A DNA stretch of 64,000 nt from the NCBI RefSeq assembly GCF_005405925.1, contig NZ_BJHV01000001.1:1798001-1862000 (forward strand). Reading direction: 5' to 3'. The notes below the pieces were generated by a model that worked only from the letters and a program-made list of their open reading frames with translations, searched no databases and was not told the DNA's origin. The number at the start of each line of letters is the position of its first letter. Position 1 is the stretch's first letter. Both the position numbers and the translations under genes were made by a program. This document shows, piece by piece, positions 18,250-27,240 of this stretch. The stretch is from Streptomyces antimycoticus (GTDB lineage Bacteria; Actinomycetota; Actinomycetes; Streptomycetales; Streptomycetaceae).

Positions 18250-18306
18250 GCGGTACGGGCCTTCGGCAGGGTGGAGGGGACCCTTGTGCCCGTACTCGAC
18301 ACCGCC

Positions 18307-19479
18307 CTAGCCGTGGCCCGCCGACGCGGACAGCTCACCCACGAAGGGCACGGGCTCGGGACGGGAACATGTGGTGCCGACCGGGAGCGAGGTCCGCTCC
18401 CGGGCGGCGTCGAGCAGGGTGAGCATGACGTCCAGGACATGCCGGGCGAGCTCGGCGGAGGCCCGGTGCGGGCGGCCCGCCTCCAGCGCCAGCGCCAGGT
18501 CGGCCAGCCCGTAGCCCCGGGCGGAGCCCGCGTATCCGGCCGACGGCGCCAGCGGCTCCCAGGCGCCGCCGCGCCAGAGCTCCACCGGACCGTCGAAGGT
18601 GTTGGGATCCGGCACCGACAACGACCCCTCGCTGCCGTGCACTTCGATGCGCGGCAGCCGGGCCGCATGCACATCGAAGCTCATCAGCAGGGTGGTGAGC
18701 GCCCCGCCCCGATGCTCCAGGACGCCGGTGACATGGGTGTCCACCTCGACGGCGAAGCGCTCGCCCGCGCGCGGCCCGCTGCCGATGCTGCGTTGGGCGC
18801 GCGGCCGGGACGCCGCTCCGGTGACCCGGACCACCGGGCCCAGCAGGTGCACCAGGGCGGACAGGTAGTACGGGCCCATGTCCAGCAGCGGCCCGCCGCC
18901 GGGCCGGTAGTAGAACTCCGGGTCCGGATGCCACGCCTCGTGCCCGGCGGTGGTCATGAAGGCGGTGGCCGCGACCGGTGTGCCGATGAGCCCGTCGTCC
19001 ACGGCCTTGCGCGCGGTCTGGGTGCCCGGGCCGAGCACCGTGTCCGGCGCGCAGCCGACCCGCAGCCCGGCCCGCTGTGCCGCGCCCATGATGGCGTCGG
19101 CTTCCTCGCGGGTGCCGGACAGCGGCTTCTCGCCGTACACATGCCTGCCCGCGGCGAGCGCGGCCAGCGCCACCTCGGCGTGCGCGGCCGGGATGGTCAG
19201 GTTGAGTACGGCATCGACGTCCTCCCGCGCCACCAGCTCCTCGGCCGACGCGGCGACGGCGACGCCCCGCGCGCCGCGGGCGGCGGACTCGGCGCTCTTC
19301 GCGGCGGCCTCCGCGGTCTTGGCGGCGGCCTCCGCGGTCTTGGCGGCGGCCTCGGCGCGGGCCCGGTTCAGGTCGGTCACGGCGGTCAGCCGCAGTCCCG
19401 GCAGACGCGGCAGCGTGTCCAGATAGGCCCGGCTGATCTTTCCCGCCCCGACCAGCCCTACCCTCAGCGGCTCGCCCAC
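18307..19479 (-). CDS. Gfo/Idh/MocA-family oxidoreductase
   Basis: 390 residues. The N-terminal Rossmann motif is LRVGLVGAGKISRAYL. The family EKP motif (HVYGEKPLSGTREEAD) carries the catalytic lysine, and the C-terminal domain has GGPLLDMGPYYLSALVHLLG. Such enzymes oxidise or reduce sugar hydroxyls with NAD(P). An insertion at about residues 38-60 is an Ala/Lys/Glu heptad repeat (AEAAAKT units) encoded by 21-bp tandem repeats near 19300-19365, which probably lengthens a surface helix. GTG 19479 is chosen because translation then starts right at the Rossmann strand; the frame reaches back to 19593 into the next gene. It probably works with the downstream-encoded enolase-family dehydratase. 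Confidence 0.85.
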   Translation of the reverse strand: MGEPLRVGLVGAGKISRAYLDTLPRLPGLRLTAVTDLNRARAEAAAKTAEAAAKTAEAAAKSAESAARGARGVAVAASAEELVAREDVDAVLNLTIPAAHAEVALAALAAGRHVYGEKPLSGTREEADAIMGAAQRAGLRVGCAPDTVLGPGTQTARKAVDDGLIGTPVAATAFMTTAGHEAWHPDPEFYYRPGGGPLLDMGPYYLSALVHLLGPVVRVTGAASRPRAQRSIGSGPRAGERFAVEVDTHVTGVLEHRGGALTTLLMSFDVHAARLPRIEVHGSEGSLSVPDPNTFDGPVELWRGGAWEPLAPSAGYAGSARGYGLADLALALEAGRPHRASAELARHVLDVMLTLLDAARERTSLPVGTTCSRPEPVPFVGELSASAGHG

Positions 19480-19540
19480 AGCGGTCTCCTCCCGGTCAGC
19501 GCCCGCGCCTCGGGCGGGGTGGCGCTCGTCGCGTTCGGTC

Positions 19541-20827
19541 TCACGGCCTCTGCACGCTCCCGTCGGTGGTCCGCAGCAGGGCCCAGCGGTCATGGGCCAG
19601 GGGCTCGGGGGCGGGATACCGGCGCGCGGCGCTCTCGTCGAAGTCGACGCCCAGCCCCGGGGCCTCCCGGGGCTCCATCGCCCCCAGGCGCGGCACGATC
19701 ATCCCGGGGAAGACCTCCAGAACCGCCTCGCGGAAGGTCGCCGCCTCCTGGACGCCGAAGGCGGGGCTGGAGATGTCGAGGGCGACGGTGGCCGCCTGCG
19801 CGAGTGGGCTGACGTCGCCCGGCCCGTGCGGGGCGAGCCGGACGCCGTGCAGTTCGCAGACGGCGGCGAGCTTCCGGGCCGGGGTGAGGCCGCCGAGCGT
19901 GGGGATCCGGATCCGCGCGAAGTCGATCACCGGCCCGGCCAGCAACGGCAGGAACTGGGTGGGGTCGCTGAACAGCTCGCCCATCGCGAGGGGCACCGGG
20001 GACACGGCGCGCAGCCGCGCGAAGTGGGCGGCGTCCTCCGGGGCGAGCACATCCTCCACGAAGTACAGCCCGGCGTCGGCCACCCGGCACAGGAACTCCC
20101 CGGCCTGGCGCGGGTCGAGGCGCTCATGCGCGTCGTGCAGCAACTCGACGTCGTCGCCGACCAGTTCGCGGGTGCGGCGCAGCACCGGGGGCACCGCGCG
20201 CAGATAGGCGGCGCTGTCCCAGCGGCCGGAGCGGTCGTGGCGGGCCCGCGCCTCCGCGGCGCCGGCGGGCGCGGCGCCGTAGGTGTCGGAACCGGGGACG
20301 GCGGTCTGGACGCGAACGTGCCCGAAGCCCCGTTCGCGTGCGGCGGCGACCTTGTCGGCGAGTTCTTCGGCGTCCCGGCCGTCGACGTGGGTGTAGGCGG
20401 CGGCGCGGTGCCGGAAGCGGCCGCCGAGGAGGGCGTACAGCGGGGCGCCGAGCCGCTTGGCCTTCAGGTCCCACAGGGCGACGTCGACACCACCGAGGGC
20501 GTTGCCGGTGATCGAACCGCCGCGCCAATAGGCGCTGTTGAGGACCAGGCGGTGCAGGTCCTCGATGTCGCCGGGGTCGCGGCCGCGCAGCAGCGGCGCG
20601 AGGTAGTCGTCGATCACGCTGCGGACGGCCAGGGTGCGCTGAGGGTCGCTGGCACATCCGAGTCCGTACAGCCCGGGGTCGTTGGTCTCGATCCGCACGA
20701 TGAGGTACGGGCAGCCCTGCGGGGCCGTCAGGAACGTGCGTACGGCGGTGATGCGGAGCTTGTCGCCGCGCCCCGCCACCCAGGGGGCCTGGGCCAACGG
20801 GAGCTGCGGCACATGGGGTGCGGACAT
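19541..20827 (-). CDS. Mannonate/altronate dehydratase-type enolase superfamily protein (ManD/RspA-like)
   Basis: 428 residues. The capping domain (ITAVRTFLTAPQGCPYLIV) is followed by a barrel with ligands ELLHDAHERLDP, GLYFVEDVLAPED and VPLAMGELFSD, then LAPHGPGDVSP, the order seen in ManD-type acid-sugar dehydratases. The likely reaction is loss of water from an aldonate such as D-mannonate or D-gluconate to give a 2-keto-3-deoxy acid. ATG 20827 has GGGAG upstream and a strong promoter with an IclR-like operator. It leads the transcript that continues into the Gfo/Idh gene. Placed between an IclR gene and GH38, it fits mannose-derived acid catabolism. Confidence 0.85.
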   Translation of the reverse strand: MSAPHVPQLPLAQAPWVAGRGDKLRITAVRTFLTAPQGCPYLIVRIETNDPGLYGLGCASDPQRTLAVRSVIDDYLAPLLRGRDPGDIEDLHRLVLNSAYWRGGSITGNALGGVDVALWDLKAKRLGAPLYALLGGRFRHRAAAYTHVDGRDAEELADKVAAARERGFGHVRVQTAVPGSDTYGAAPAGAAEARARHDRSGRWDSAAYLRAVPPVLRRTRELVGDDVELLHDAHERLDPRQAGEFLCRVADAGLYFVEDVLAPEDAAHFARLRAVSPVPLAMGELFSDPTQFLPLLAGPVIDFARIRIPTLGGLTPARKLAAVCELHGVRLAPHGPGDVSPLAQAATVALDISSPAFGVQEAATFREAVLEVFPGMIVPRLGAMEPREAPGLGVDFDESAARRYPAPEPLAHDRWALLRTTDGSVQRP

Positions 20828-20846
20828 GCGCTCCCATTCCGGTAGC

Positions 20847-20897
20847 CGAATGGCAATCGTCCATTCGAACGTAAAGAGGGTTCAGGAGCGCTGTCAA
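20847..20897 (-). promoter_or_regulatory. Promoter and inverted-repeat operator of the dehydratase gene
   Basis: Minus strand TTGACA (20897-20892), 18-nt spacer, TACGTT (20873-20868). Immediately after the -10 is a perfect inverted repeat CGAATGG-N7-CCATTCG (20867-20847). A protein bound here would block initiation. The adjacent IclR-family gene, whose stop is only about 50 nt away, is the obvious candidate regulator. Confidence 0.65.
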
Positions 20898-20948
20898 TGA
20901 CCGTACCGGGATACGGTCAGGACCGGGGTGCGCGGCGGGGTGCGGGGC

Positions 20949-21794
20949 TCAGTGCTCGCCGAGGCGCCTCAGCAGGGTCCGCAACGAGTGGGCCGCCTCG
21001 GTGACATGGGCGGCGATCTCGCTCAGCCGGGCGTCGTCCATCCGGCTGCGCGGCGCCGAGCAGCTGATCGCGTCACCGCCGCCATGGCCGGTACCGAGCG
21101 GGACCGCCACACAGCGGATGTCCACCGAACTCTCGCCCTCGTCCTGCGCCCAGCCGCGCTTGCGGGCGTCGGCGAGCTGGGCGAGCAGCTCGTCCGGGTC
21201 GGTGACGGTGCTCGGAGTCAGCGCCGTCAGCGGCCAGTTGAGCCGGCGCTGGATCTCGGCCGCGCCGTACTGGGACAGGATCGCCTTGCCGAGCGCGGTG
21301 GCATGCGCGGGCAGCCGACGGCCGACCGCCGAGTACATCCGCAGGGCATGGCGGGATTCGCGTTTGGCCAGGTAGACGACGTCCGTATCGTCCAGCCTGC
21401 CGAGGTGGACGGCCTCGCCGGTCTCCTCGGCCAGCAGGTCCAGCACGGGTCCGGCGATCCCGGCGAGGTCGTCGCTCTCCAGATAGGCGGTGCCGGTCAG
21501 CAGCGCCTTGAGGCCGAGGCTGTACAGCGTTCCCGACGGGTCCGTCTCCACCCAGCGGCGGGACTCCATGGTGCGCAACACGGCGTGCAGGCTGCTCTTG
21601 GGCACGGCCAGGGTGCTCGCCATGTCGGCGAGCGAGAGCCGGGCACCCTCGGCACCCAGGAGTTCGAGCACTTCCAGGACGCGCGCCGCGGACTTGACGT
21701 CCTCGTGACGCCGGACCCGCGCTGCTCCCGACACCGATTCCACGCCAGCCTCCGCTCCCCGGCCCGGCGCCCCGCTGGCCCCGGTTGCCGACAC
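20949..21794 (-). CDS. IclR-family transcriptional regulator
   Basis: About 281 residues. The N-terminal winged helix (SAARVLEVLELLGAEGARLS, SLADMASTLAVPKSSLHAVL) is followed by the IclR effector domain (LPAHATALGKAILSQYG, GWAQDEGESSVDIRCVAVPLG). It is transcribed away from the sugar ABC importer and in the same direction as the dehydratase gene. The exact start is uncertain: GTG 21794 gives a Gly/Ala-rich leader, and later GTG codons near 21743 are possible. Likely effector: a sugar acid made by this pathway. Confidence 0.85.
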   Translation of the reverse strand: MSATGASGAPGRGAEAGVESVSGAARVRRHEDVKSAARVLEVLELLGAEGARLSLADMASTLAVPKSSLHAVLRTMESRRWVETDPSGTLYSLGLKALLTGTAYLESDDLAGIAGPVLDLLAEETGEAVHLGRLDDTDVVYLAKRESRHALRMYSAVGRRLPAHATALGKAILSQYGAAEIQRRLNWPLTALTPSTVTDPDELLAQLADARKRGWAQDEGESSVDIRCVAVPLGTGHGGGDAISCSAPRSRMDDARLSEIAAHVTEAAHSLRTLLRRLGEH

Positions 21795-21809
21795 CTTACG
21801 CAGCTTGTC

Positions 21810-21838
21810 TTGACGCTATATCACGGCAAGCCTATGTT
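21810..21838 (+). promoter_or_regulatory. Promoter of the sugar ABC importer operon
   Basis: TTGACG (21810-21815), 17-nt spacer, TATGTT (21833-21838), 57 nt before ATG 21896. The stretch between contains ATTCGG and TTCTGAAC half-sites that partly resemble the CGAATGG arms of the dehydratase operator, so the same IclR protein may act here. Confidence 0.55.
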
Positions 21839-21895
21839 CCGTTACTCCAACGTCATTCGGTCTTCTGAACGCATCGGCATGAGGCAGGGGCTCGT

Positions 21896-23310
21896 ATGCA
21901 GGTCAGATATCCGCTTTCTCCTCCCCCGGGGCGTTTCTCCCCGCCGCCACGACGCGCCCGCCTCGCGGCGCTGGGCCTCGCCGCCGCGGTGTCAGCCTCG
22001 GTCTTGAGCGGCTGCGGCAGCGCCTCGGGGCGGGCTCCGCGGACGTGACGATGTGGACGTTCAAGCAGTCGCATGTGGCGGGGTTACGGGCGGCCGCCGC
22101 GGAGTTCGGGGAGAAGACCGGCATCCAGGTCAGGATCGAGGCGTACACCCCCGATGACGCCTACAGCATCAAGGTCCAGAGCTCAGCCATGACGGGCGAT
22201 CTGCCGGATGTCTTCGAAGTCCACTCCGACGGGGAGGACTTCGTCTACGGAGCCGCGGGCATCGTCGAGGACCTGCGCGGACAGATCCCGGCGAGCTGGA
22301 ACAACCGCTTCAACCCGGCCGTGCGCCGGTCCGGCACGGTCACCCAGGACAAGTACGAGCAGTCGCTGCCCGCGACCTCCACCAGCCACGGTGCGAAGAA
22401 GGGCGCGCGCTACAGCCTGCCGTTCACCATCGGCACCTTCGGCATCGTCTACGCCAACAAGGCCAAGCTCGCCGCCGCCGGAATCACCCGGCCCCCCGCC
22501 ACCTGGGAGGAGTTCATCGCCGACCTGAAGAAGACGAAGGCGAAGGAGCCACGGACCGGCGGGCTGAGCCTGGGCCTGAAGGTGCCGTCCACCGGCCTGA
22601 ACTGGATCGGCCAGCCGCTGGCCTTCGCCCAGCTCGGCAAGGACGGCTACGAGTCGCTGTACGGACGGGAGAAGTCCGCCGACTGGGGCTCACCGAAGGG
22701 CGTCAAGGTCCTCGGGGCGTACGACAAGCTGACGCCGTACTGGATGCCCGGCACCCAGACCCTCACCATCGACGACGCCGACCAGGCGTTCGCCCAGGGC
22801 AAGTCGGCCTTCGACGTCGGCGGCACCTTCACCCTGGCCTTCCTCCAGGAGGCGGGGATGAGGGCCGACGACATCCTCGCCTTCGGCCTGCCGGCGCCCC
22901 GGGAAGGCGCCGTCAAGGACCTCGCACTGGGCCCGATCGCGCTGACCGGCCTGGCCCTGAACGACGCGAGCCCGCGCAAGGACGAGGCCAGGAAGTGGAT
23001 GCGGTACCTCTCCGAACCGGATGTGGCCGCGCGATTCTCCAAGGCCGCCTCCGATCTGTCCGCGACCGAACTGGGCGCCGAGTCCGCCGACGTCCTCGGT
23101 CCGAACCTCGCCAGGCTCATGGCCACGTTCAAGGGCACCCCGGAGAACACCTACAACCCGTACGACACCAGCTTCCGGCCGCCGACCCTCGACATGGACG
23201 AGGCGGGCGCGCCCCTTATCGATATGTCGCCACTGCGCCAGACCGGCCCCGCCCAGACCGGGCTCCGGCTGCGCAAACTCATCGACTCCTACTGGAAGGA
23301 GGCGCGGTGA
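21896..23310 (+). CDS. Sugar ABC transporter substrate-binding lipoprotein (apparent frameshift)
   Basis: The mature part (22045-23310) is a family-1 extracellular solute-binding protein: MWTFKQSHVAGLRAAAAEFG, DLPDVFEVHSDGEDFVYGAAG, PFTIGTFGIVYANKAKLAAAG, PPATWEEFIADLKK. Its signal peptide sits in another frame from ATG 21896: PRRARLAALGLAAAVSASVL, then the lipobox LSGC and GSASG. That frame ends at TGA 22046-22048, overlapping a GTG at 22045. Adding one base in the GGGGCGGG run at about 22027-22033 joins the two as CGSASGAGSADVTMW. Either the gene is broken or the consensus lacks a base. Without the signal the protein would stay inside and the importer could not work. Confidence 0.8.
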
Positions 23311-24293
23311 CGGCCCTCGGCACATCATCTTCCGCCTCCACACCCCGGACAGTCGGCGCGGCGGCACGACCTTCCCACCGAAGGGGCACACCCGGCAGCC
23401 GGGGGCGCGAGGCCCTCACCGGTTATCTGTTCATCGCCCCCGCGGTGGTCCTCTTCGCCGTGATGGGCCTGTACATCGTGGGCTACGGCTTTCTGCTCGG
23501 CTTCGCCCGCTGGAACGGCTTCGCCCCGCACTGGGACTGGGTGGGTCTGGACAACTACGCCGATCTGCTGTGGCGCGATCCGGTCTACGCCCCGCGAGTG
23601 CACGAGGCCGCTCGCCACACCCTGTACGTCATGATCGCCGTGCCCGTGCTCACGGTCGCGGTGTCCTTCCCGCTGGCCGTCGCCCTGGCCAGGGTCAAGC
23701 GGGCGCAGGCGGTGCTGCGTTCGGTCTATTTCCTGCCGTACGTCACCTCCGGCATCGCCGTGTTCTACGCCTGGCAGTACATCCTCCAGCCGGACGGCGC
23801 CGTCAACTACCTGCTGGGCCTCCTCGGGCTCGGCTCGCTGCAGGAGCCGCAGGGCTTCCTCGGCAACCCCGCCACCGCCCTGCCCACCATGATCGTGGTG
23901 ACGGTGTGGACCGAGGTCCCGGTGGCGATGCTGATGTATCTGACCGGGCTGCAGACCATCGACCGCGGCCTCATCGAGGCGGCCGAGCTGGACGGCGCGG
24001 GCTGGTGGCGCACCCAGGTCTCGGTGGTCTGGCCGCTGCTGCGCCCGATCACCGCGATCGTCGTGCTGCTCACCCTCAGATCGGCGCTGCACGGCTTCCA
24101 GACCTTCCTGATCATGACGAACGGCGGCCCCGGCACCCACACCGACGTCCTCGGCCTGGAGGCGTACCGACTGGCCTTCCTCTCCAAGTTCGCCCCCACC
24201 CTGGGCCTCGCCGGCGCCCTGGGCTGGATGCTGTTCGCCGTCGCCATCGTGCTGGCACTGATCAATCTGAGAGCACTGCGGAGCCGCGTATGA
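23307..24293 (+). CDS. Sugar ABC transporter permease (MalF-like)
   Basis: 328 residues with six predicted membrane helices, beginning GYLFIAPAVVLFAVMGLYIV. The EAA loop EAAELDGAGWWRTQVSVVWP that docks the ATPase is intact. GTG 23307 overlaps the binding-protein TGA (GTGA) and has GGAGG at about 23297. With the next gene it forms the heterodimeric channel. No ATPase gene is present in the locus, as is usual for Streptomyces sugar importers that share a common MsiK-type ATPase encoded elsewhere. Confidence 0.92.
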   Translation: MTALGTSSSASTPRTVGAAARPSHRRGTPGSRGREALTGYLFIAPAVVLFAVMGLYIVGYGFLLGFARWNGFAPHWDWVGLDNYADLLWRDPVYAPRVHEAARHTLYVMIAVPVLTVAVSFPLAVALARVKRAQAVLRSVYFLPYVTSGIAVFYAWQYILQPDGAVNYLLGLLGLGSLQEPQGFLGNPATALPTMIVVTVWTEVPVAMLMYLTGLQTIDRGLIEAAELDGAGWWRTQVSVVWPLLRPITAIVVLLTLRSALHGFQTFLIMTNGGPGTHTDVLGLEAYRLAFLSKFAPTLGLAGALGWMLFAVAIVLALINLRALRSRV

Positions 24294-25186
24294 CGACACA
24301 TCCCGCCCCGGCTCCTTCGGGCGCGCCGGGCACGCCGGGCGCACCGGCCACCAAGCCCGCCGCCACCCGCCGGATCGGCGCACGCGTCCTGATCGGCGTG
24401 CTGCTGGCCGGGTACGCGCTGGTGAGTCTGTATCCGTTCCTGTGGATGGTCTCGGGCGCCTTCAAGGACCAGTTCGAGGTGGTGCGCGGCGGCCATCTCA
24501 TCCCCGAGCACCCCACGCTGCACATCCTCACCGACACCTGGAACCGGCTCCACTTCCTCGACTACTTCCTCAACAGCCTCAAGGTCACCGCCCTGACCGT
24601 GGTGCTGACGCTGCTGATCTACGCCGCCGCCGGATACGCCTTCGCGGTGCTGCGCTTCCCGGGCCGTGCCTGGCTGTACCGCCTGTTCGTGGCACTGCTG
24701 TTCGTCCCGGGGGTGACGGTGCTGTTGCCGATCATCCTGCTGGAGCACAACCTCGGCATCCTCGGCACGCACTACGGGCTCGTCCTGCCGTTCGTCAACG
24801 GCACCGCGCCGCTGTCGGTGATGCTGCTGACCGGCGCCTTCACGGCCGTACCGAAGGAGCTGCGGGACTCCGCCCGAGTGGACGGGGCCGGGGAGCCGCA
24901 CATCTTCGCCCGCGTCTATCTTCCGCTCGCCCGGCCGGCGCTGATCACCGTGGCGCTGCTGACGGCGATCCCGACCTGGAACGAGTATCTGCTCACCAAG
25001 GTGTCGCTCAACGACGAGTCCGCGTACACCCTCTCCCTCGGCCTGCAACAGCTCTCCGCGCAGAACGTGCCGCAGTACAACAGTCTGATGGCCGGCGCGC
25101 TGATCGTGGTGATCCCGGTGATCCTGCTCTTCCTCGCGCTGCAGCGGTACTTCGTGAACGGGCTCGTCGGGGCGGTGAAGGGATGA
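24290..25186 (+). CDS. Sugar ABC transporter permease (MalG-like)
   Basis: 298 residues. A Pro/Ala/Gly-rich cytoplasmic N-terminus of about 35 residues precedes six helices (GVLLAGYALVSLYPFLWMVS onward). The EAA-like loop is DSARVDGAGEPHIFARVYLP. The start overlaps the previous stop as ATGA, and its own stop overlaps the next start as ATGA, so the four-gene run is tightly coupled. Confidence 0.92.
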   Translation: MTTHPAPAPSGAPGTPGAPATKPAATRRIGARVLIGVLLAGYALVSLYPFLWMVSGAFKDQFEVVRGGHLIPEHPTLHILTDTWNRLHFLDYFLNSLKVTALTVVLTLLIYAAAGYAFAVLRFPGRAWLYRLFVALLFVPGVTVLLPIILLEHNLGILGTHYGLVLPFVNGTAPLSVMLLTGAFTAVPKELRDSARVDGAGEPHIFARVYLPLARPALITVALLTAIPTWNEYLLTKVSLNDESAYTLSLGLQQLSAQNVPQYNSLMAGALIVVIPVILLFLALQRYFVNGLVGAVKG

Positions 25187-26073
25187 CCCACGTCCTGGTG
25201 ACCGGCGCCGCGGGCCACATCGGCCGCCATGTGGTCGAGGATCTGCTGCGGCACGGCTACCGCGTGACCGCGACCGACCGGAAACCCGTCCACGACCGGC
25301 GCCTGGAGCGGAGCCTCGCCGGGGACCTGCGCGACCGCGAGCTGGTGCGGGAGGCGCTGCGCGGGGTGGCGGCGCTCGTCCACCTCGCGGCGATCCCGCA
25401 CCCCGACACCCGGGATCCGGCGGGCCAGTTCACCGCCAACTGTCACACCGCCTACCTGGCGCTGGACGAGGCCGGGCGCGCCGGGGTGCGCCGTGTGGTG
25501 GCCGCCTCCAGCATCGGCGCGCTCGGGCTGGCGTGGTCGACCCACCCGCGCTCACCCGGCTATGTACCGGTCGACGAGTCGCACGCCACGCTCGCCGAGG
25601 ACCCGTACGGACTCTCCAAGCTGGTCCTCGAACAGGTGGCCGAGGGCACCCACCGGCGCTGGGGCACCGACACCGTGTGTCTGCGCTTCCCCTTCACCGG
25701 CACCGGCCCACGGCTGACCCGTCAGCTGGCCGCCGTGCGCGCGGATCCCGGACACCACGCGAGCGACCTGTGGGGATGGCTGGACACCCGCGACGCCGCC
25801 GCGGCGGTGCGAGCCGCGCTCGGCGCCGAGACGCACGGCAGCCATGTGCTGTACGTGGCGGCCCCCGACACCTCCTCGGACATCCCCACGGCCGAACTGC
25901 TCGCCCGCTACCACCCCACCGCCAGGATCCTGGCGCCGCTGTCCCGCTTCGCGGGGCTGTACGACACCTCGCGCTGCACCCGGCTGCTGGGCTTCGCCCC
26001 CGCCCACGGCCGGCGTACCGCCGACACCGTCGCCGAGGGCCCCCACCGCTCCTCCCCCACGGAAGGAACATGA
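25183..26073 (+). CDS. NAD(P)-dependent sugar epimerase/dehydrogenase (extended SDR)
   Basis: 296 residues. The Rossmann motif is VLVTGAAGHIGRHVVEDL, with an acidic switch ATDRKP, ALVHLAAIPHPD, the serine segment AASSIGALG and the catalytic pair YGLSK. Relatives include UDP-sugar epimerases and uronate dehydrogenases. The short length and catabolic setting favour oxidation of a free sugar or uronic acid over nucleotide-sugar work. It is coupled by ATGA to the importer permease, so the imported sugar is its probable substrate. Confidence 0.75.
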   Translation: MTHVLVTGAAGHIGRHVVEDLLRHGYRVTATDRKPVHDRRLERSLAGDLRDRELVREALRGVAALVHLAAIPHPDTRDPAGQFTANCHTAYLALDEAGRAGVRRVVAASSIGALGLAWSTHPRSPGYVPVDESHATLAEDPYGLSKLVLEQVAEGTHRRWGTDTVCLRFPFTGTGPRLTRQLAAVRADPGHHASDLWGWLDTRDAAAAVRAALGAETHGSHVLYVAAPDTSSDIPTAELLARYHPTARILAPLSRFAGLYDTSRCTRLLGFAPAHGRRTADTVAEGPHRSSPTEGT

Positions 26074-26074
26074 G

Positions 26075-27196
26075 ATGACACAGAGCCCCGGCACCAGTCG
26101 CCGGACCTTCCTTACGGCCGCGGCCGCGGGCGCCCTGGGCGCCGGCGCGCTCGCCGTGGCGGAAGGCCGGGCGGCCGCCGCCGCACCCGCCGACCACCCC
26201 AAAACACCCGCTGCCGCGACCCGTCTCGCCCCCTCTCGATCCGTGCACATCTTCTACTACCCCTGGTACGGCAGCCCGGTGGTCAACGGCTCCTGGCGCC
26301 ACTGGCCGCAGGGCGGCCTCACCCCGCCCGACCGGATCGGCTCCGACTTCTACCCGGCGGCCGGCGCCTACGACTCCGGCGACCGCGCCGTGGTCGACCG
26401 CCATATGGGGTGGCTGGCCCAGGCCGGAACCGGTGTGCTCGTCACCAGCTGGTGGGGTCAGGGCGGTTACGAGGACCAGCGGGTGCCGCTGCTCCTGGAC
26501 GCGGCGGCCGCGCGCGGGCTGAAGGTGGCCTGGCATATCGAGCCCTACGCCGGCCGCACCGCGCAGTCCGTGGTGGACGACATCGGCTATCTCATCCAGC
26601 GGTACGGCGGCCACCCGGCCTTCTACCGGGACACGGCACACGGCGACCGCGGCGCGTACTACGTCTTCGAGTCCCTGCGGATCGTCGACTGGACCCCGCT
26701 GGACCAGGTGGCCGACCGCGCCATCGTGCTGGCCCAGACCACGGATGTGTCGAAGGTCGCGCACTTCGGCGGCATGTACACCTATGACGCCATCGCCGCC
26801 GGCAACAACCCGCAGTGGGCCGGTCCGGCCGCGTACTGCCGCGACCACGGCATGGTCTGGGCACCGTCCATCGGCCCCGGCTACATCGACGACCGCGCGG
26901 TGCCCGGGAACACCACGCCCACCCTGGAGCGCGAGGACGGCGCCACCTACGACCTGGAGTGGAACAACGCCCTCTCCCCCGCCAACGGGGGCCCGCCCAC
27001 CTGGGTCTCGATCACCTCGTTCAACGAGTGGCACGAAGGCAGCCAGATCGAGCCCGCGGCCTCCGCCCCGCCCACCGCGCAGAGCTACCGGACCTACAGC
27101 GGGGCCTACGGGAGGACGGGCGCCGCGGCCGAGACGGCGTATCTCGACCGCACCGCGTACTGGGTGGCCCGGTTCGAGGCGGCTCGCCACCGCTGA
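26075..27196 (+). CDS. Secreted GH99 family endo-alpha-mannosidase/mannanase-like enzyme
   Basis: 373 residues. A Tat signal (TSRRTFLTAAAAGALGAGAL, residues 7-35) precedes a GH99 barrel: HIFYYPWYGSPVVNG, GVLVTSWWGQGGYEDQ, KVAWHIEPYAGRT and ITSFNEWHEGSQIEPA. The Glu-x-x-Glu pair in NEWHEG matches the two catalytic glutamates of the family. GH99 enzymes cleave within alpha-mannans or N-glycan arms. ATG 26075 follows GGAAGGA. It closes the importer operon, so extracellular cleavage and uptake are probably expressed together. Confidence 0.85.
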   Translation: MTQSPGTSRRTFLTAAAAGALGAGALAVAEGRAAAAAPADHPKTPAAATRLAPSRSVHIFYYPWYGSPVVNGSWRHWPQGGLTPPDRIGSDFYPAAGAYDSGDRAVVDRHMGWLAQAGTGVLVTSWWGQGGYEDQRVPLLLDAAAARGLKVAWHIEPYAGRTAQSVVDDIGYLIQRYGGHPAFYRDTAHGDRGAYYVFESLRIVDWTPLDQVADRAIVLAQTTDVSKVAHFGGMYTYDAIAAGNNPQWAGPAAYCRDHGMVWAPSIGPGYIDDRAVPGNTTPTLEREDGATYDLEWNNALSPANGGPPTWVSITSFNEWHEGSQIEPAASAPPTAQSYRTYSGAYGRTGAAAETAYLDRTAYWVARFEAARHR

Positions 27197-27240
27197 GACG
27201 TGGTGTGCCGGGGCCCTGGCCGGGGCCCCGGCGAACCGCG

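Noticed and set aside
12057..19812. Very long plus-strand frames opposite GH38, the sugar dehydrogenase and the Gfo/Idh gene
   Set aside because: They mirror the minus-strand genes, have no domain signatures and start without ribosome sites. High GC keeps these frames open by chance.
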